Counted from the first letter of the stretch, positions 44,394 to 54,086 are shown. The stretch is 64,000 bases of DNA from Spelaeicoccus albus (GCF_013409065.1 NZ_JACBZP010000001.1:3792518-3856517); one strand, 5' to 3'. Notes: generated by a model not told the origin, from the letters alone. Translations and numbers: made by a program.

Positions 44394-45163
44394 CGATTGC
44401 CTGCCTTGGCTCCGTACATGCGGTTGATAGTTGTGCTGTCGACGTTTTTGACGTCGCTCACCGGCCGCCAACCGGTCATGATGTACGTCGACTGGGCGTG
44501 ATAATCGTCGTCCAGCCGATCGTCATATGGAGGCACTGGCGTGTTGATCGTGCGTATTTGGACACGGTCGATGTGTTCACCCCATCGTGCTTCGGCAACT
44601 GCCGAGGCAAGCGCGTTGACCGCGCGCGCGTTCGATATGAAGGTCGCGACGTCGGGGCTCGCCTCCGATCCGCCGGCCAGTCGATTGCGCAGGGCGCTGC
44701 TCCACGACGGGTTTTTATAACTAGTCCCGACTGCAGCCTGTCCGTCGTCGTTCAATTTGTCGAATGCGCTCCGGTAGTGGGACATGAGCTGAAAGTTCGT
44801 CAGGTAAAGCCGTGACGGCAACAAGTGATGTTTGATGGCCATGTCGACGTCACGGCCGGAAATGCTATACCACTGCGTCGGCTCATCCGTCCCTGGTTTC
44901 GTGGCACGCACGTCGAACGAGGTATTCGAGCGGATCGGGTTCGGTGCGAAGACCGACCAGCTCTGACCGAACATCGGCAGCATGTACGAATTCAAGGTGG
45001 TGGCTCCGACGACATTGCGGATCGGGCTGGAGCCGCTCGACCAGATGAAGCCGGCAAGCATATGCCATGCCAAAGCTGCTGCGAGAAGGGCGGCGACGAG
45101 CCGGACGTACCAGCGCCGTCGTCCGGAGTGTTGACCGCCGGCTGCGCGATGTGTGAGTGGCAT
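44390..45163 (-). CDS. DUF5819 family membrane-anchored protein (SdpA-like)
   Basis: A protein of about 257 residues with one N-terminal membrane helix (RLVAALLAAALAWHMLAGFIW) after an Arg-rich start and an extracytoplasmic domain beginning SSGSSPIRN. QSWSVFAPNPIRSNTSFDVRA is the signature of DUF5819/SdpA proteins. ATG 45163 was chosen; a TTG at 45181 would add six residues. It lies 110 bases downstream of the surface protein and is translationally coupled to the HTTM gene, as SdpA-SdpB are. Confidence 0.75.
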   Translation of the reverse strand: MPLTHRAAGGQHSGRRRWYVRLVAALLAAALAWHMLAGFIWSSGSSPIRNVVGATTLNSYMLPMFGQSWSVFAPNPIRSNTSFDVRATKPGTDEPTQWYSISGRDVDMAIKHHLLPSRLYLTNFQLMSHYRSAFDKLNDDGQAAVGTSYKNPSWSSALRNRLAGGSEASPDVATFISNARAVNALASAVAEARWGEHIDRVQIRTINTPVPPYDDRLDDDYHAQSTYIMTGWRPVSDVKNVDSTTINRMYGAKAGNR

Positions 45164-45183
45164 GTGAAGAGGTACTTTCAAAT

Positions 45184-45198
45184 CGTTGTGTCACAACG
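45184..45198. promoter_or_regulatory. palindrome upstream of DUF5819 gene
   Basis: CGTTGTG-T-CACAACG (7+1+7) perfect palindrome just upstream of the start. Could be an operator of an unknown regulator. No match to a known box that I would stand by. Confidence 0.4.
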
Positions 45199-45204
45199 GC
45201 GGAA

Positions 45205-45266
45205 GGTGCGCCGGCCGTGTGGACCGGCGCACCATCGCCATTGCGTTGCTCGCACCATGTGCGAGC
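45205..45266 (-). terminator. two hairpins after the surface protein gene
   Basis: First on the minus strand: GCTCGCAC/GTGCGAGC stem (45248-45266, 3-base loop), then GGTGCGCCGG/CCGGCGCACC (45205-45233, 9-base loop). No T tract. They lie between the surface protein stop (45277) and the DUF5819 start, so full co-transcription is uncertain. Confidence 0.55.
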
Positions 45267-45276
45267 TACACCTGAA

Positions 45277-48200
45277 TTACTCGGACTTCAGGTGCTTGCG
45301 GCGTCGCGCTGCAACGAGTGCGGCTCCGCCGATGACGAGCAACAGCAAACCGATTCCGGCCGGCAACAGGTCAAGACCCGTTCGCGGAAGCGGACTACCA
45401 CTACTGGCCGTTCCAGGATCCGTAGCCTGGGCTGCAGCTGTCGACACACTCACCGTGCTCGAGTCGCTGCCGGCCGTGGTTCCGGCATTGCTGCCCGCGG
45501 AGGTCGCGGCCTCGGAGTCGCCGCCGGCAGTCCCACCATCGATCACCCGGAACTTGGTGTCGCGGTTCGGCGGAAGAACTTCACCGGAATCGGCTCCGAC
45601 AACCGAAACGTAATGCTGACCCAGATCGGCACCCTTGAGCACTTTGAACGCGAACTGGACGTTTCCATCCGCGTCCGCGGTCTGCGGGGTCAGCTTGAAG
45701 GGTTCGGAGTGAACTGTAGCGTTCACGGTTTCACCCTTTTCGAACCCGCTTGCGGTAACCACCTGAACTTTGTCACTACCGCGAACGATAGTGGGGTATT
45801 TGATGGTTGCCTTGAGCACGTTCGACGCTTCGGTGCCTGTCGACTCCGACTCGGTGTCGGTCGCAGACGCGGAATCCGAACCGTCAGTCGCGGTCGCGGT
45901 GTCCGTGTCGGACGCCGTCGCCGTACCAGCCGTATCGGTAGCCGTATCGGTCGCAGACGCCGTCGCGGTACCAGCTGTATCCGTGGCCGTGGCCGTGTCC
46001 GTGTCGGACGCGGTCGCAGTGCCGGCAGTAGCCGTGGCCGTATCGGTCGCAGACGCCGTGGCCGTACCAGCTGTATCCGTGGCGGTATCCGTGTCAGACG
46101 CCGTGGCCGTACCAGCTGTATCCGTCGCGGTATCCGTATCGGACGCCGTCGCCGTACCAGCCGTATCCGTGGCCGTATCGGTCGCAGACGCCGTGGCCGT
46201 ACCAGCTGTATCCGTCGCGGCGGTATCCGTATCGGACGCCGTCGCCGTACCAGCCGTATCCGTGTCGGACGCGGTGGCCGTGTCCGTGTCGGACGCGGTC
46301 GCGGTGCCGGCTGTATCCGTGGCCGTATCGGTCGCAGACGCCGTCGCCGTACCGGCAGTATCCGTGTCGGACGCGGTCGCAGTGCCGGCTGTATCCGTGG
46401 CCGTATCGGTCGCAGACGCCGTCGCCGTACCAGCTGTATCCGTCGCGGTGTCCGTATCGGACGCCGTCGCCGTACCAGCCGTATCCGTGTCGGACGCGGT
46501 CGCAGTGCCGGCTGTATCCGTGGCCGTATCGGTCGCAGACGCCGTCGCCGTACCAGCTGTATCCGTCGCGGCGGTATCCGTATCGGACGCCGTCGCCGTA
46601 CCAGCCGTATCCGTGTCGGACGCGGTGGCCGTGTCAGACGCGGTGGCCGTGTCCGTATCAGACGCCGTGTCCGTGTCCGTGTCGGACGCGGTCGCGGTGC
46701 CGGCAGTATCCGTGGCCGTATCGGTCGCAGACGCCGTGGCCGTGCCCGCGGTATCCGTCGCGGTATCCGTGTCAGACGCCGTCGCCGTGCCGGCAGTGTC
46801 CGTCGCGGTATCCGTGTCAGATGCCGTCGCCGTGCCGGCGGTATCCGTCGCGGTGTCCGTGTCGGACGCCGTCGCCGTGCCGGCGGTATCCGTCGCGGTG
46901 TCCGTGTCGGACGCCGTCGCGGTACCAGCCGTGTCCGTCGCGGTATCCGTATCGGACGCCGTGGCCGTGTCCGTGTCGGACGCGGTCGCGGTGTCCGTAT
47001 CAGACGCCGTATCCGTACCAGCCGTATCCGTGGCCGTGTCCGTATCAGACGCGGTCGCAGTGCCGGCAGTATCCGTGGCCGTATCGGTCGCAGACGCCGT
47101 GGCCGTGTCGGACGCCGTCGCCGTCGCCGTACCAGCCGTATCCGTCGCGGTATCCGTGTCGGACGCCGTATCCGTACCGGCGGTATCCGTACCGGCGGTA
47201 TCCGTACCGGCAGTATCCGTGGCCGAAGTGCTTTCGGTCCCGGGGTTCGTTGCCGATCCGCCATCGTCGCTCACTGAAACGGTATCTTCTGCCGTCAGCC
47301 CATCATCCGTAGAGCCCGTCACGGTCAGGTCGCCTGGCGGCGTCCCGTCCGGAACGGTAGCTGAGTCCGTGAAGTCACCGTTCTCATCCGTGGTGACTTC
47401 ATTTGTGGCAATGACATTTCCGTCGCTGTCGGTGTACGTCACTGTGACGTCGGTGTTCGGCGGCCAGCCTTGGCTAGTCACGTCGACCGGGTTGCCCGGG
47501 TCTACCGTCTCCGGTGTCGCCGTCAGAGTTGGCTCGTACGTTGCATCAGCGACTCGTACAGTCGATGAGGCAAGGTTGACGTTGACCGCGTCGGCGTTCG
47601 GCAGCAAACTCAGGCTCAGCGCTCGGACCGTGAACGATTTCGCACCCAAATCACCCGTTTCGGGCTGTTCGTTAACCGTCAGCTGGACGATGTTGCTCAA
47701 AACGCCGCTCAAAACCGGATTGAGCGAGTCAACAACTGGATCGATGACGCCATTCAAGGTGGCCGGCAAGTTCTCCCCGGCCGTATCGAGAACACCCTTC
47801 ACTAGCGGCTTCAGCGGCGTGAGTAGCTGCTTGCCCAACGGCTTGACGAGCAAGTCAATGAGGTCGCCAACATGAAGCCCGGCTAGGCTCAAATCCGTAT
47901 CGATTTTTGGGTCGTTGCCGCTGGTCCCGGCGAAGTCGCCAAGCGAGCCCTTGACCGTAATGTTGCCGCTTCCAATGGTGCCGACAATCGGAGCAGCGAC
48001 TTTAGCCGGCAAGTTGACATTGAGACTCACATCATTCAACGAGTCTTCAATAGTCGTCTGCAACTTGCCCGTAATGCTGCCAAGCGCACTTGCAACGCCC
48101 TGCGTGATTTTCTTGATCGTCGCAGAGGACAAAACTTGGGTGTTCGGGTCGAGACCGTTAAGCCCATCGGTACCGTTCACCAATTTGGCCAGGTCGACGG

Positions 48201-49113
48201 AAATCTGCCCCGACTTCAAGTCGACGGTCAGCAGGCCGTCGTTTGACACCAATGGGGTGTTGACGAGATTAGTGACGACTCCATCGAGAGCCTTGCCAAC
48301 ATTAACCGTCGCGGTGGCCGGGCCGGCTGAAAGCTGACCCACACCTACGTCGATGTTCAAAGCAACGTTCTTCAGCACTTTCTGGATGTCGCCGTCTGAC
48401 CCAATTGTCTTGTCCAGGCTGGTTCCGACACCGTTAACGGTGGTCGTGAGCTGCGAAGACAGCCCCGAAACTGCGTTGCTGTGGATGTTCAGCTTGCCGT
48501 TGGCGACTTCGTATGACGATGTCGGCGCGTCCGTGCCGGTCTGCTCGGCCGTCGAGGCCAGAGCGCCGAGTTCGAGGCCGACCTGATCGACGATTTTGTC
48601 GCTCAGGTTGTCGACATTCAGCTGTGACAACAGATCGGTGAGATTCACCGATGCATTGCGCTGGCCCCCATCCGGATTGCTGACCTCGATTGCGCCCTTA
48701 TTCGTGACGGCACCGGACGCCGCTTTCGAATGATTCGCCTGGTCGGAGACCGAATACGAGTTCAACGTACCGGCTTCCCCGAGATCAAGCAGACCGGAGC
48801 CGCCCGGCGACGTGATCAGCGGCAAGGTCAGCGAACCGACGTCCAATTTGAGCGAATCCAACGCGCCGACGTTAAGCGCCGCGCTGTTGGCACCCGGGTC
48901 ACTCGGATTTCCGCTGCTCGCCGTCCCAATATCCGCTAGCTGGGTTTCAAGGACATCGGAACCAACTACTTGGCCGAGCCCTTCTGACATATCACTCGGA
49001 GAAGCGCTCGCCGCAGTAACCGGGACCAAATATGCCGTAACGCCAAGCGTTAAGGCACCAGTGAGACCAATTGCCTTGGAAAGACGCTTTCTCGGAGCAC
49101 GCTTTTGGCGCAT
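45277..49113 (-). CDS. LPXTG-anchored repeat surface protein, choice-of-anchor G type
   Basis: A 1278-residue secreted, sortase-anchored protein. Residues 1-38 form a signal peptide (basic MRQKRAPRKRLSK, hydrophobic core, ATAASAS-like end). Residues about 40-525 resemble the choice-of-anchor G family. Residues 530-615 form an Ig-like domain (TPETVDPGNPVDVTSQGWPPN). Residues about 625-1078 are a Ser/Thr/Asp/Ala low-complexity stalk (TATASDTDTATDTAG repeats). A second small domain follows (VQVVTASGFEKGETVN). The C-terminus has LPRTG, a hydrophobic helix and RRRKHLKSE. Stalk Thr/Ser residues are good O-glycosylation targets. Codon use in the repeats is uniform. Confidence 0.85.
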   Translation of the reverse strand: MRQKRAPRKRLSKAIGLTGALTLGVTAYLVPVTAASASPSDMSEGLGQVVGSDVLETQLADIGTASSGNPSDPGANSAALNVGALDSLKLDVGSLTLPLITSPGGSGLLDLGEAGTLNSYSVSDQANHSKAASGAVTNKGAIEVSNPDGGQRNASVNLTDLLSQLNVDNLSDKIVDQVGLELGALASTAEQTGTDAPTSSYEVANGKLNIHSNAVSGLSSQLTTTVNGVGTSLDKTIGSDGDIQKVLKNVALNIDVGVGQLSAGPATATVNVGKALDGVVTNLVNTPLVSNDGLLTVDLKSGQISVDLAKLVNGTDGLNGLDPNTQVLSSATIKKITQGVASALGSITGKLQTTIEDSLNDVSLNVNLPAKVAAPIVGTIGSGNITVKGSLGDFAGTSGNDPKIDTDLSLAGLHVGDLIDLLVKPLGKQLLTPLKPLVKGVLDTAGENLPATLNGVIDPVVDSLNPVLSGVLSNIVQLTVNEQPETGDLGAKSFTVRALSLSLLPNADAVNVNLASSTVRVADATYEPTLTATPETVDPGNPVDVTSQGWPPNTDVTVTYTDSDGNVIATNEVTTDENGDFTDSATVPDGTPPGDLTVTGSTDDGLTAEDTVSVSDDGGSATNPGTESTSATDTAGTDTAGTDTAGTDTASDTDTATDTAGTATATASDTATASATDTATDTAGTATASDTDTATDTAGTDTASDTDTATASDTDTATASDTDTATDTAGTATASDTDTATDTAGTATASDTDTATDTAGTATASDTDTATDTAGTATASDTDTATDTAGTATASATDTATDTAGTATASDTDTDTASDTDTATASDTATASDTDTAGTATASDTDTAATDTAGTATASATDTATDTAGTATASDTDTAGTATASDTDTATDTAGTATASATDTATDTAGTATASDTDTAGTATASATDTATDTAGTATASDTDTATASDTDTAGTATASDTDTAATDTAGTATASATDTATDTAGTATASDTDTATDTAGTATASDTDTATDTAGTATASATDTATATAGTATASDTDTATATDTAGTATASATDTATDTAGTATASDTDTATATDGSDSASATDTESESTGTEASNVLKATIKYPTIVRGSDKVQVVTASGFEKGETVNATVHSEPFKLTPQTADADGNVQFAFKVLKGADLGQHYVSVVGADSGEVLPPNRDTKFRVIDGGTAGGDSEAATSAGSNAGTTAGSDSSTVSVSTAAAQATDPGTASSGSPLPRTGLDLLPAGIGLLLLVIGGAALVAARRRKHLKSE
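45880..47240 (-). repeat. Asp/Thr/Ala/Ser stalk repeats
   Basis: Encodes residues about 625-1078. Reiterated SDTDTATDTAGTATA-type units of varying length with near-identical DNA. Both strands and most frames are free of stops here, so several long antisense frames appear by chance. Confidence 0.85.
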
Positions 49114-49114
49114 T

Positions 49115-49182
49115 GCTCTCCTATGGGAAAGAGTCTTGCCACCGGGGTGGCGGGCGCGAACCCCCTGTTTGCGCCCGAACCC
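49115..49182 (-). promoter_or_regulatory. candidate structured 5' UTR of the surface protein
   Basis: Minus-strand RNA contains GGGCGC/GCGCCC and GCCACC/GGTGGC stems next to a pyrimidine stretch CTCTTTCC that can pair with the ribosome-site GGAGAG before the start codon. This could gate translation. No known riboswitch is recognised. Confidence 0.4.
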
Positions 49183-49225
49183 AGTTAACCAGAATTATGA
49201 CGAAACTCTCAGGAACTCAGGATTT

Positions 49226-49255
49226 GTTATAGTCCCGTGACGCAAACCGTGGCAA
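49226..49255 (-). promoter_or_regulatory. promoter of the surface protein gene
   Basis: TTGCCA (49250-49255) and TATAAC (49226-49231) on the minus strand with an 18-base spacer, about 105 bases before the start codon. Confidence 0.6.
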
Positions 49256-49467
49256 TTTTGTGTCCAGTAATCGTTATCTTACCCACATGTACGCGCACTT
49301 TAAGTCTGTTGAATGACGTTTAATGCTATTTGACCATGATTATGAAACGTTTGGAACGTCTCAGCATATGATCAGAAATCTGTGTGCGCTACAGGTTCGT
49401 GCAGAACTCGATTACGCTCAAATCGCAGTACCCCTCTTGCACGCATCCTCAGCAGAAAGGCAAACCA

Positions 49468-49851
49468 ATGGCAGCAAGCTACGATTATTTTCTCTCCTGC
49501 GACACGAACCAAGCGCGGCTCGCCCTGGGCCAGGCATTCGAAAAGCTCGGCTACACGGTGACCGGGACCCCGAAAGGCGGTTTGCTCGCCAAACGCGGCA
49601 GCACCAAGAAGACCGTCTGGCTCGGGGCCCTGGCCGGTAAGGATTTCGCTATCAGCCTGGTCACCGAGTTCTTCGACCACCCGGACGGTTCACTCGTAGC
49701 ACGCGTGAGCCGCGATATGGCCGGCGGAGCCCTCAAAGGCGGTGCTATCGGCGCCTCGAAAGCGAATAACGCCTACGCCGATGCAGTCAACTCCGTTCAG
49801 CAGGACTTACAACAGGCGGGCGTTCTCAAAGGCGTGGCGAACAACACCTGA
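49468..49851 (+). CDS. conserved hypothetical small protein
   Basis: A 127-residue protein of unknown function. N-terminal YDYFLSCDTNQARLALGQAFEKLGYTV, then a basic strand TPKGGLLAKRG with KKTVWLGALAGKDF, and a Gly/Ala-rich helical end (GGALKGGAIGASKANNAY) and coiled tail QQDLQQAG. No signal peptide or transmembrane helix is convincing; the GGALKGGAIGA stretch is weakly hydrophobic. ATG 49468 with AGAAAGG upstream; a longer 5' frame exists but the ribosome site supports this start. Shares a bidirectional-type hairpin with ssrA downstream. It has no recognised neighbours of related function. Confidence 0.7.
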   Translation: MAASYDYFLSCDTNQARLALGQAFEKLGYTVTGTPKGGLLAKRGSTKKTVWLGALAGKDFAISLVTEFFDHPDGSLVARVSRDMAGGALKGGAIGASKANNAYADAVNSVQQDLQQAGVLKGVANNT

Positions 49852-49895
49852 CGTCGCACTCGCGTGCGTGCCGTTTCGATACACGTACACGCAAC

Positions 49896-49924
49896 GGGGG
49901 CCTCACGCTTTGCGTGAGGCCCCC
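49896..49924. terminator. hairpin shared by the small gene and ssrA
   Basis: 13-bp perfect stem GGGGGCCTCACGC (49896-49908) with 49912-49924 and a TTT loop; can serve transcripts from both sides (plus-strand small gene and minus-strand tmRNA). Confidence 0.8.
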
Positions 49925-49931
49925 GTCTCTT

Positions 49932-50299
49932 CGGTGGAGGTGGGGGGAATCGAACCCCCGTCCGCTGGCACTTTGTCAGGACTTCTCCGGGTGCAGTCTG
50001 CTGTGCGTTTTCTCAGTCCCGGCGCTCTAGCAGACGTGTCGCCGACAGACTCAGTTACGTAAAAGTCCCAGCCGGCCCCGTAACATGACCGACCAGCAGT
50101 GGCTTCCTAGCTGACGTTAGACCCCGAGGCGGAAGCAACCCCGGACTAACGGATTACGCAGCTCGCTTAGGCAGCGAGGGCGAAATCGGTGCGATTAGAT
50201 TTGGCACCTATATTTTTGCAGAGGGCGTTTACGAGATAACTCTGCGTTCTCGACCCGCTTCTCCTGACGCAATGACCGGCGTCGAAACCGATCACCCCC
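49932..50299 (-). ncRNA. ssrA: tmRNA
   Basis: The 5' end GGGGGTGATCGGTTTCGAC pairs with the 3' acceptor ACCTCC, and the T-arm is GGGGGTTCGATTCCCCC. The tag reading frame (minus strand, 50205 to 50167) encodes AKSNRTDFALAA with stop TAA; the ending ALAA is the proteolysis signal. The 3' end is CCG in genomic sequence where CCA would be, so the final base must be added or edited. Length about 368 bases. smpB lies just upstream on the same strand. Confidence 0.95.
50167..50205 (-). other. tmRNA tag peptide frame
   Basis: Thirteen codons: resume GCC (Ala) then KSNRTDFALAA and TAA stop. The type of tag resembles those of Micrococcales. Confidence 0.9.
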
Positions 50300-50304
50300 A
50301 TATT

Positions 50305-50333
50305 TATTTACCAACTCGACAAGCCCGTCGAAA
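50305..50333 (-). promoter_or_regulatory. ssrA promoter
   Basis: TTTCGA (50328-50333), 17-base spacer, TAAATA (50305-50310), then five bases to the tmRNA 5' end. A reasonable strong promoter position for a stable RNA. Confidence 0.55.
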
Positions 50334-50428
50334 GCGCGTGCCCACCGGAGTACAACTCTATGCCAGACCAACGCCGCCGGGCCAATCATTTGTTCCCAAT
50401 TTGTTCCAGTGGGAGACGCCGGGTCGCG

Positions 50429-50899
50429 CTACCTGTGCGCCCGCAGTGACATTGCCCGTTGGGCCTCTCGCGCGTCCTGCTTTTCCCGCAACGCTTGCCG
50501 CTTGTCGTATTCGCGCTTGCCCTTGGCCAGCGCGATCTCGACCTTGGCCCGCCCATCCAGGAAATACAGTTGTAGCGGGATCAGCGTGCGTCCCGACTCG
50601 CGCAGTTTTCCGGCGATCTTATCGATCTCGTGCGCGTGCAGCAGCAGCTTGCGCCGTCGTCGCGACGTGTGATTATTCCAGGTGCCTTGCGTGTACTCGG
50701 GAATATGCACACCCTCGAGCCACACTTCACCTTGAAACACCAGCGCGTATCCGTCGACGAGCGATGCCCTGCCCATGCGCAGCGATTTCACTTCGGTACC
50801 TGTCAGCACCATGCCGGCTTCGAACGTGTCTTCAATCAGGAAGTCGTGCCGCGCTCGCCGATTGGTGGCGACCACCTTGCGGCCCTGTTCTTTGGGCAT
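50429..50899 (-). CDS. smpB: SsrA-binding protein SmpB
   Basis: A 156-residue partner of tmRNA in ribosome rescue. Core motifs: [31 protein letters not shown] and the C-terminal basic tail [19 protein letters not shown] that enters the ribosome. ATG 50899 with GGAGGGAA upstream; six further in-frame codons exist 5' but lack a ribosome site. Lies next to ssrA. Confidence 0.96.
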   Translation of the reverse strand: MPKEQGRKVVATNRRARHDFLIEDTFEAGMVLTGTEVKSLRMGRASLVDGYALVFQGEVWLEGVHIPEYTQGTWNNHTSRRRRKLLLHAHEIDKIAGKLRESGRTLIPLQLYFLDGRAKVEIALAKGKREYDKRQALREKQDAREAQRAMSLRAHR

Positions 50900-51062
50900 G
50901 GCTTCCCTCCCCTGCATTCAGGATGTCGTCGGATCCGCACCGGTCATCGAGTTCCCGGCCCCGGCGCGGACTATCAATTCTACGCTGCCGCGTCGACGGA
51001 AGTCACACGGTTTTCTTGCCTGGCCGCCGATCGTCCCGCTTGCCGGGCCGCCGCCGTCCGGC

Positions 51063-52325
51063 CTACAGCCAGTTCAGCGGATTGGTGTACTGCCCGTTCC
51101 GCAGAACTTCGAAGTGCAGATGGCACCCGGTCGACCAGCCGGTTGTTCCGGACACCGAGATGGCTTGACCGCGAGAAACACGCTGTCCGGCATGGACCAG
51201 GAGCCGCGAGTTGTGCTTGTACGCTGTCGCCAACTGGCCGCCATGCACGGATCCGTGATTGATCACGACTTCGTTCCCGGCGCCGATGCGGTAGCCGGCG
51301 GACATCACTCTGCCGGGTGCCGCAGCATGCACCGTCGTGCCGCACGGTACTCCGAAATCGGTGCCGGCGTGCAGCTTCCGCGTGTGATAGATCGGGTGGT
51401 ATCGCCAGCCGAAATTCGACGTGACCGGATAGCCGGGGGCCGGGTTCTGCAAATAGCTGTTCGACGACGAGGACCCCGAGGACGAGCCGGAATCCGCATA
51501 ATGCTTCGCCCGCCGGTCGGCGCGCTGCTGCTTGAGAATCTTGGCGGCCAGGGCCTTTTGCTGCTTGCGTTCGGCGCTGAGCCGGTTCTTCGTCTTCGAC
51601 TTCGCCGCAGCGAGCGTGGCGGATTCCTTCTTGGTGGTGGCCACCAACGCCGTCAGGTCGGCAGCGACCTCTTCAGCCTTGCGCTGCGCAGCTTCACGCA
51701 CCACGACGTGAGCCGCCGACTCCTTCTTCAACTCGGCGACCTTGGCGCGTACTGCCACCAGCCGCGCACGCGCATTACGCTGTACGGCGCGGTCTTCTTC
51801 CAACTGACGCAGCACGTTCGATTGGGCTTGCACGGCCGAGCTGACCATCGTCACGGCTCCGACCATGTCATCCCCGTGAGCGGCCTGCAGCCAGATCGCC
51901 GTGTTCGACGACACTCCCCCGTTGCGGTAAGCCCGCCTGGCCATTTTGGCCACCCCGCTGCGATTCTTCTCGATCGACGCCTGCGACTCCTTCAAATCAT
52001 CCGTCGCCTGCTGTTGCGCCGTCTTTGCTTCCGCGAGCCGGCTTGCCAGTTTGCGATCCTTCTCCTTGGCCGCTTCGAGCTTCGATTGGGCCACGGCCAC
52101 GGCGCTGCGCGCATCCGGCAATCGCTTTTTCGCGTCCTGAAGCTTCGCATACGACGTGGCCAGCTCCTTGGACAAATCCTCGAACCGGTTCATCAGGCTC
52201 TTCACCTTTTGATCAGTGCGAGATTTTTGGTCCTGGACGTCGTCCTGTGCCGCCGCCGGCGCGGCGAAACTACCCAGCGCCATGCTCACGCCGAGCAGGC
52301 AAGCCGCCACTTTGCGCCACGCCAT
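51063..52325 (-). CDS. M23 family murein hydrolase activator (EnvC-like)
   Basis: A 420-residue secreted protein: signal peptide (MAWRKVAACLLGVSMALG..AAAQ), long coiled coil about residues 30-280, and a C-terminal M23/LytM domain with HAGTDFGVPCGTTV and HLHFEVLRNG. The first ligand motif reads HAGTDFG (His with Asp present) and the HLHFE pair is intact, so it may be catalytically active, unlike EnvC. It is downstream of ftsX, whose complex activates such coiled-coil hydrolases. Start ATG 52325 is preferred; GTG 52334 overlapping the ftsX stop is the alternative. Confidence 0.9.
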   Translation of the reverse strand: MAWRKVAACLLGVSMALGSFAAPAAAQDDVQDQKSRTDQKVKSLMNRFEDLSKELATSYAKLQDAKKRLPDARSAVAVAQSKLEAAKEKDRKLASRLAEAKTAQQQATDDLKESQASIEKNRSGVAKMARRAYRNGGVSSNTAIWLQAAHGDDMVGAVTMVSSAVQAQSNVLRQLEEDRAVQRNARARLVAVRAKVAELKKESAAHVVVREAAQRKAEEVAADLTALVATTKKESATLAAAKSKTKNRLSAERKQQKALAAKILKQQRADRRAKHYADSGSSSGSSSSNSYLQNPAPGYPVTSNFGWRYHPIYHTRKLHAGTDFGVPCGTTVHAAAPGRVMSAGYRIGAGNEVVINHGSVHGGQLATAYKHNSRLLVHAGQRVSRGQAISVSGTTGWSTGCHLHFEVLRNGQYTNPLNWL

Positions 52326-52330
52326 CCGCC

Positions 52331-53241
52331 TCACACCTTCAAGTATCGACGCAAAGTGACGACCGAGGAGATCGCGGCGACGAGAATTCCCAAGACGAGT
52401 AGGCCGGGGGCGACCCACAAGACATCGGTGGTTCCAATCAGCGAGAACGAAGTCACACGATTGCGTAGCCAGTTTTCGACGAAATAATGCACGAGGGCCC
52501 ACAGCGCCCCCGAGGCAAGGACGGCCCCGATAGCGGCCGCGATCACCCCCTCGAGCACGAACGGCAATTGAATGAAGCCGTTCGATGCCCCGACGAGTCT
52601 CATGATGCCCGTTTCTCTACGTCTGGAGAACGCAGACAATCGGATAGTGGTGCCGACCAGCAGGATGGCGCACACCAGCATGATCACCGCCACGCCGAGC
52701 GACACTGCCGTCGCCACATTCATCAACGAGAAGAGCTGATCGAGCCATTCGTTCTGATCCTGCACCTCTTCGACGCCGGGCTGCGAGGCGAAGTATTCCC
52801 GGATGATTTCGTACTTCTCCGGGTCGACAAGCTTCACGCGGAACGACTCCGGCAGTTGCTTCGGCGTCACGGTGCCTTCCAAGGACGTTCCCTTGAACTG
52901 CTCCTGGAAGTGCTTGTACGCCTCCGACTGATTCTCGAAGTACACCTTCTCGACGTACGGCTTGAGCTCATCGGAGTTCAACGCGTTCGCGATCGTCTTC
53001 TTTTGGGCATCCGTGGCCGCGCCGGAAGTGCACGATGGTGATTCGGACTGATCCATGCACAGGTAGATGGCCACCTGCACCTTTTCGTACCAGAAGTTCT
53101 TCATGTGCGAGATCTGCACCTGAAGCAACGCCGCCGCCCCCACAAATGTCAGAGACACGAACGTCACGAGGATGACCGAGACCACCATGGAAAAGTTGCG
53201 GCGCAGCCCCGCGCCGATTTCACTTAAAACAAATTGGAATC

Positions 53242-53245
<4 letters not shown>
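52331..53245 (-). CDS. ftsX: cell division ABC permease FtsX
   Basis: A 304-residue FtsX with an N-terminal membrane helix, an extracytoplasmic domain (residues about 45-165, with [13 protein letters not shown] and [15 protein letters not shown]) and three further helices. The family transmits FtsE ATP hydrolysis to the coiled-coil hydrolase, encoded directly after. Overlaps ftsE by 4 bases. Confidence 0.95.
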
Positions 53246-53931
<686 letters not shown>

Positions 53932-54056
53932 AGGGGAAGTTGTGGTCAGGCTAGGCGGCAGTGTGCGGCTTCCGACCCGGCGAGTGAGGAGACCGCACGC
54001 GCCCGGTTGCTCGGCCGCGTGAGCGTGAACTCAGCGGACTGACCACTCCCGAGTCT

Positions 54057-54086
54057 AAAGACCGCACACTCGGGCGTACGGTCTTT
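54057..54086 (-). terminator. weak hairpin after prfB
   Basis: AAAGACCG (54057-54064) pairs with CGGTCTTT (54079-54086) around a 14-base loop between prfB stop and ftsE start on the minus strand. A TTTAG follows at its end. Possibly a partial terminator. Confidence 0.5.

Noticed and set aside
45157-47875. Long open frames on the plus strand and a 513-residue Arg/Pro-rich frame on the minus strand over the surface protein repeats
   Set aside because: They result from repeated, stop-free DNA of the real surface protein frame. Their composition (Arg/Gly/Ser or Val/Ala repeats) is a shadow and they lack ribosome sites.
49384-49467. 28-residue N-terminal extension of the small gene at 49468
   Set aside because: AGAAAGG lies directly upstream of ATG 49468 and the extension has no ribosome site and unusual composition.
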